Positions 60,028-64,000 of a stretch of 64,000 nt of DNA are shown here, piece after piece. The position numbers and the translations under genes were made by a program. Source of the DNA: Caprella mutica (Eukaryota; Arthropoda; Malacostraca; Amphipoda; Caprellidae); contig CANNZV010000113.1 of assembly GCA_947561585.1 (NCBI GenBank), positions 301,999-365,998 of the forward strand, in the 5' to 3' direction. Below the pieces are notes generated by a model. The model saw only the letters and a list, made by a program, of their open reading frames with translations. It searched no databases and was not told the DNA's origin. The stretch's first letter is position 1. Each line of letters opens with the position of its first letter.

Positions 60028-63000
60028 TTAGATTAGAATAGAAAAGCCTATCGTCACGAGTAAAATGCAGTTCTTGATGAGAAAGTTCCGACCACCACCA
60101 TTGCTGGTGATTACAGAGTGATCTAGGAAATGGTCATTGAGTCTTGCAATCTTTACGGTTGTTGTCCGGTAGCGTAGATAATACCTAAAGGTTGTGGTGA
60201 ATGGTTGCGTGGTTGGAGGTAAAATTGTGTAGTGGTTAACTGGGGGGCAACCAATCAGAGATGTCCTGTTAACCCTTTGGATTGGTGACCCGTGCAACGA
60301 ATAAGGAGACACACAGAAATTCTTGAACGGGAAATCTTGGTCGGTTGAGAAGAGATCTGCGTTTTCTATTAGAAGTAACTGACACGAACACGGGAAGTAG
60401 TTATCTACAATAGAAAAGGAAGTTAACCATTTTTATCTAAATTGGGATCTGTTAAAATAAATATTCATCAATTGTCAGAAGTATTTATAGTTTAAAAATT
60501 TCTAGTAACTTACTGTTGATGACATTTCTTTGATTGGCCTCTAACACCAAGGGTCTACTTCCTATCACCTGCAAGAAGTGGTTACCCTGTACAACTACGC
60601 CATCTACATTCAGAACAGAAGGAATGTGAAGACCCTCTAGTCTGTCCACCTGTAAAGGATCATTTAAATTATATAACTAAAAAACTGCAAAGATTCATAA
60701 TAAATATTCCATTATATTATTCATATATTCATAAAAAGTACTCGCTTTGTTATTCAGAATTCGAATTTCCCCAACGTTTCTCAATCCAGTGAATGCGTGA
60801 GTTTTCAGCACTCCCAAGTCAGACTCCTGAATCGATATTTGCGTGACGTTGCTTAGACCTCTAAATTGTACGAAACGGAATTAGCAGTAGGTATTTAATA
60901 CACCGCGTGTTTCGTCTTTTCCAAACCATGCAATAATACCTGAATGTGTAGGATTTGAGCGTGTTCAAATGTAAACTCTGGAGTTTTAGAAGTCCAACCC
61001 CTCGAAGACCGAAGAAGGCGTCCGTTTCCACCACCTGCATGATTATTGGAAGACTATAATTGAATAGAGACAATATTCTAACACAAAATCTGTATCGACA
61101 ATTAATTGTTCAGAGAATGAACTATTCTCGTAGTTGTTTCCACACCTTTATCCATGAAGGTAGGTAGAGGAACTGTATCATGCTGAGGCCGGAGAAAGCA
61201 TTTGCCTTAACTCTAACCAGTGGATTGTCTCTCAGCAACAACATTCCAATGTTACGGGAACCATAGAAAGCTTTCCTGTGAACAAATACAATCTATAGGT
61301 ACCTAACAGCTAACTGTAGATACTCTGTGTGTGAGTTAGAAATGAAGAAGTTACAAACACAAAAATTAATGAATGTATAGCCTTTATTTACATTTATCCT
61401 TATTGCAATTAATTTCAAACTCATCTATCCACCCTTACTCATCTATCCACCCTTACTCATCTATCCACCCTTACTCATCTATCCACCCTTACTCATCTAT
61501 CCACCCTTACTCATCTATCCACCCTTACTCATCTATCCACCCTTACTCATTTATCCACCCTTACTCATCTTTCCACCCTTAATCATCTATCCACACTTAA
61601 TCATCTATCCACCCTTACTCATCTATCCACTCTTACTCATCTATCCACCCTTACTCATCTATCCACTCTTACTCATCTATCCACCCTTACTCATCTATCC
61701 ACTCTTACTCATCTATCCACCCTTACTCATGGATAACCTCAATCTTATTGTTGCTGAGGTTTATTTTGCTGACATTCTGTATTCCTCCAAAGGATAGAGG
61801 CGTCAGAGCTGCTATAGGATTGTGCTGCAAAGAAAAGAGGAGCATAGAGAGACTAAGACATGGGAACATTAATAAATTAAAAATTTACTTCAATCTCCCC
61901 TTATTTATTGCCTTTCATTTCTCCATCCCCATTATTTGCATTGTTCTCTCATGTACCTGAATGCTTATCTCCTTGAGGCTGCGTGCCCCCCTGAAGATGT
62001 AAGGGTCCAGACTGGTGACCAGGTTTGTGTCCAGGGTGATGGAGCGAAGGTTAGGCCAGTACTTCACCATGTCAGTCGTGAGGTTAGCCACCAGATTGCG
62101 GGAGAAGCTCAACTCCTCCACAGTTATTGGAATATCCAGGGGGATTCTTGTCAGACTGGCACCATTGCATAGAACCTAACGGCAGAAAGTTAGTTGGGTG
62201 GCAAATATATCATAAATGAACTATAAACTTGCTATAAATCAAGACTGTAATTAACAACAAACTAAGTAACAATTTGCTGTATAAATCTACAGTCTTCACT
62301 TTAAGCACTACCGTGGTATTCAAATGTTGAAATGCTTATTCGATTCATTCATATTTCATTTAAAATGAAGACTCCCAATAGTCATATTCCAACAGAATAT
62401 GAAACTAAAGATAGAAAATTTGAGTCCCAAATTAAAGTGCCAATATAATAATATTTCTCCAAATAACAATTAATCAGTTGGTTTCTAGTTCCAATTTCCC
62501 CCACATGATCGCTGGCTGTCAATATCGAGTGGCATAAGCGAACTTCATTAGGGCTTTGTTGAGAGCTCTTCAGTCGCATCAAACTGCTAATATTGAGCCA
62601 ATATTGAGCCACTATAGCTATCCACGGCACTTCCACTCGTTACTCCAATAATATCCAATTTATATCCAACTGGAGTACCTATTCAAGGTATATTCTAAAT
62701 ATAGATGAAAATTGACTAAATTGAAATTGATATATTAATGATATATAAGAAATCTGAATACGAATGGATAGGAAAATGCCAAACTCAGTCAGAAAATTAT
62801 AACCATTTAGGAGAGGCGAAAACAATATTCCCTGTGGTAACATTAATAAACGTCAAGCAAAAATTAAAACTATTTGTGTTATAACTTTAAGATATAATGC
62901 TATTAGTCACTGTATTCTATTTTCGTAGATAAATGATATAATTATTGATCGAAAACCGACCATGAACTGTATACATTTTACGTCTAGACTTTAGAAAGAA

Positions 63001-63184
63001 TATTACACTTCTTCTGAAAGAAGTTTGCATCACTCACACTTGTTTGCGAAAGACAAATGCATATTTCAGGACACGAGTAGACAAGTTCAGTGTTGACAGA
63101 GCACCTCAGAGAGGATCCCAGAACCAGCACCACCACTGCCATCTGCCAGGCCCTCCAATAGCGGGGGGATTTACCCTCTGACAT
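60028..63184 (-). CDS. Secreted, probably GPI-anchored leucine-rich repeat protein (8 exons, 438 aa)
   Basis: Minus-strand exons: 63184-63038, 62175-61957, 61824-61727, 61275-61146, 61034-60940, 60860-60746, 60649-60514, 60404-60028. They join in phase to 438 residues. I chose the ATG at 63184 (CACAATG context) over 63247 because it puts the hydrophobic core MAVVVLVLG in a signal peptide. The LRRNT cap has Cys 38, 42, 44, 52 (CPEICIC). LRRs run from about 65 to 310, for example INLSNNKIEVI. The LRRCT cap has Cys 319, 321, 344, 366 (YFPCSCQLLL). A Thr/Pro stalk (PPTTQPFTTT) and a C-terminal SNGGG plus hydrophobic tail (CILLVTIGFSILI) suggest a GPI anchor. NRT at 359 is an N-glycosylation sequon. 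Introns are 79-862 bp; intron 6 appears to be GC-AG. Likely extracellular binding or adhesion; ligand unknown. Orthology not assigned. Confidence 0.85.
60740..60746 (-). promoter_or_regulatory. Probable GC-AG 5' splice site (LRR gene intron 6)
   Basis: Frame continuity between exon 6 (ending ILNNK) and exon 7 (starting VDRLEGL) needs a phase-0 donor. The only site that fits is AAA|GCGAGT at 60746/60745, giving a GC-AG intron of 96 bp that ends in TTTACAG. The GT at 60741-60740 would be phase 1 and breaks the downstream frame. Confidence 0.65.
61424..61730 (-). repeat. 18-bp minisatellite seeded on an LRR-gene splice donor, ~17 copies
   Basis: On the minus strand the unit is ATGAGTAAGGGTGGATAG. 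The first copy spans the exon 3 donor (ATGA|GTAAGG, boundary at 61727/61726) and the array runs into intron 3. Most copies keep GA|GTAAGG or GA|GTAAGA; a few read ATTAAGG. On the + strand it appears as repeated TCATCTATCCACCCTTAC. Confidence 0.95.
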
Positions 63185-63920
63185 TGTGTGGAGGTTACAG
63201 ACTACCGGTAAACATCTGAGGGGAGAGAACAAGGGGACATCACGCATTGCAACTTTAGTAGCTAGAATTGAAAAGTATGCTAGATCTCAACAGCTTAAGT
63301 ATCCATTATCTTAATTACGATTCAAGAGGTAGATGTAAACACATATTGAAATATAATATTAACTTTAACATAATAAATAAACACACTATGACTTTATAGG
63401 TATTTTTATATAGATTGGTATTAACTGTTTCCTTTCTTTCCAATATATATGTTTTCCTACATATCTAAGATTGTATGCTACTGCTTAGTATTCAGTAAAG
63501 GGACAACAAATCCCCCTGATAAATTGATAACATTGTCAGCGGTCAGAAATGCCCAAATGTTATTCAAACTTTCGTCACTTCAAATTGAACATGAATATTT
63601 TTGACTGTTTCACTTATTCCAATTCCAGTGATATGATGCATTTCTCACCATACATGTCATCTTATGGATACAAAATAGTCACTCTCTCTATTGAAATTAA
63701 TGACACCAATTATTGCCCCCATTTCTCCTAATCATGAGGGCGGAGTAGCAGTGAAATGAATGCACTTAAATATAATTAATGGGGACAATGGAACTGAAGT
63801 ATCTTATTTTTAATGCTAAATAACCTTAATGGATATTTACCTTCACAGATTTCGGAAGGTTATATTTTAGGCTGCATTTTTTAAATTCAATTATTTATCA
63901 TCTTGTTACACGCATAACTC
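63185..63920. other. Upstream region of the LRR gene
   Basis: Presumed 5' UTR and promoter on the minus strand. No clear core promoter element or second gene recognised. Confidence 0.4.
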
Positions 63921-64000
63921 ATAAAGTCTTTGACTAAATTGCTTGAAAATTGGTGAGACGATTGTTCATTATCCATGAACCATTTGGTTATATTTTGGGA
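63921..64000 (-). mobile_element. SINE-like retroposon B, copy cut by window edge
   Basis: TCCCAAAATATAACCAAATG, GAACAATCGTCTCACCAA and AGCAATTTAGTCAAAGAC (minus strand) match the internal unit of the family B copies. The rest lies outside the window. Confidence 0.55.

Noticed and set aside
60028..60312. Separate small minus-strand gene
   Set aside because: It is the 3' part of exon 8 of the LRR gene. The frame extends upstream to an acceptor at 60405-60406 and supplies the LRRCT cysteines.
60569..60649. Alternative exon 7 end at CAG|GTGATA (60569)
   Set aside because: It is phase 0 and would put exon 8 out of the LRRCT frame; the donor at 60514/60513 (ACA|GTAAGT) gives the intact C-terminal cap.
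63185..63247. Upstream start codon at 63247 for the LRR gene
   Set aside because: It would put 21 residues before a good signal peptide. The ATG at 63184 has better context and geometry, though the upstream start cannot be excluded.

Overview
The window is AT-rich animal nuclear DNA, most likely from an arthropod and probably an insect; the species cannot be named from sequence alone. It has spliced genes with short GT-AG introns, Tc1/mariner, pogo-like and PIF/Harbinger-like elements, and SINE-like retroposons. No prokaryotic or viral gene organisation is present.

Only two genes are convincing, both at the right-hand end and convergent. (1) A TTC36 orthologue on the + strand (56792-58875) has four exons and encodes a 188-residue TPR protein. 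(2) A secreted leucine-rich-repeat protein on the - strand (63184-60028) has eight exons and 438 residues. It carries a signal peptide, LRRNT and LRRCT caps, a Thr/Pro stalk and a GPI-anchor-like tail. I assembled both models by hand from splice sites and reading-frame continuity; in each, every junction is in phase.

The other ~56 kb has no recognisable host gene. About 17 kb of the window (roughly a quarter, summing my array lengths) is minisatellite: some 27 unrelated arrays with units of 16-64 bp. The largest are 46246-50250 (30/32-bp unit) and 31357-33512 (36-bp unit), both with higher-order duplications. Between them lie (a) about 14 copies of a TA-flanked MITE with long terminal inverted repeats; (b) a defective 1.3-kb mariner-like transposon (34759-36058) inside a stack of nested elements; (c) two PIF/Harbinger-like MITEs with 3-bp TAA duplications; (d) an 809-bp element that is almost entirely one hairpin; (e) two foldback-type elements whose arms are degenerate ~16-bp repeats; (f) two SINE-like families; and (g) a decayed pogo-like element at 53832-55041.

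The most interesting observation is that both genes carry a minisatellite that starts exactly at an exon-intron junction and copies the 5' splice site. These are TTC36 intron 1 (19-bp unit, ~22 copies) and LRR intron 3 (18-bp unit, ~17 copies). In both, using any donor other than the first adds an immediate in-frame stop codon. Separately, several copies of the main MITE begin GG|GTAAGT and end TTAG|CC, so they could in principle be spliced out like introner elements. Neither proposal has transcript evidence here.
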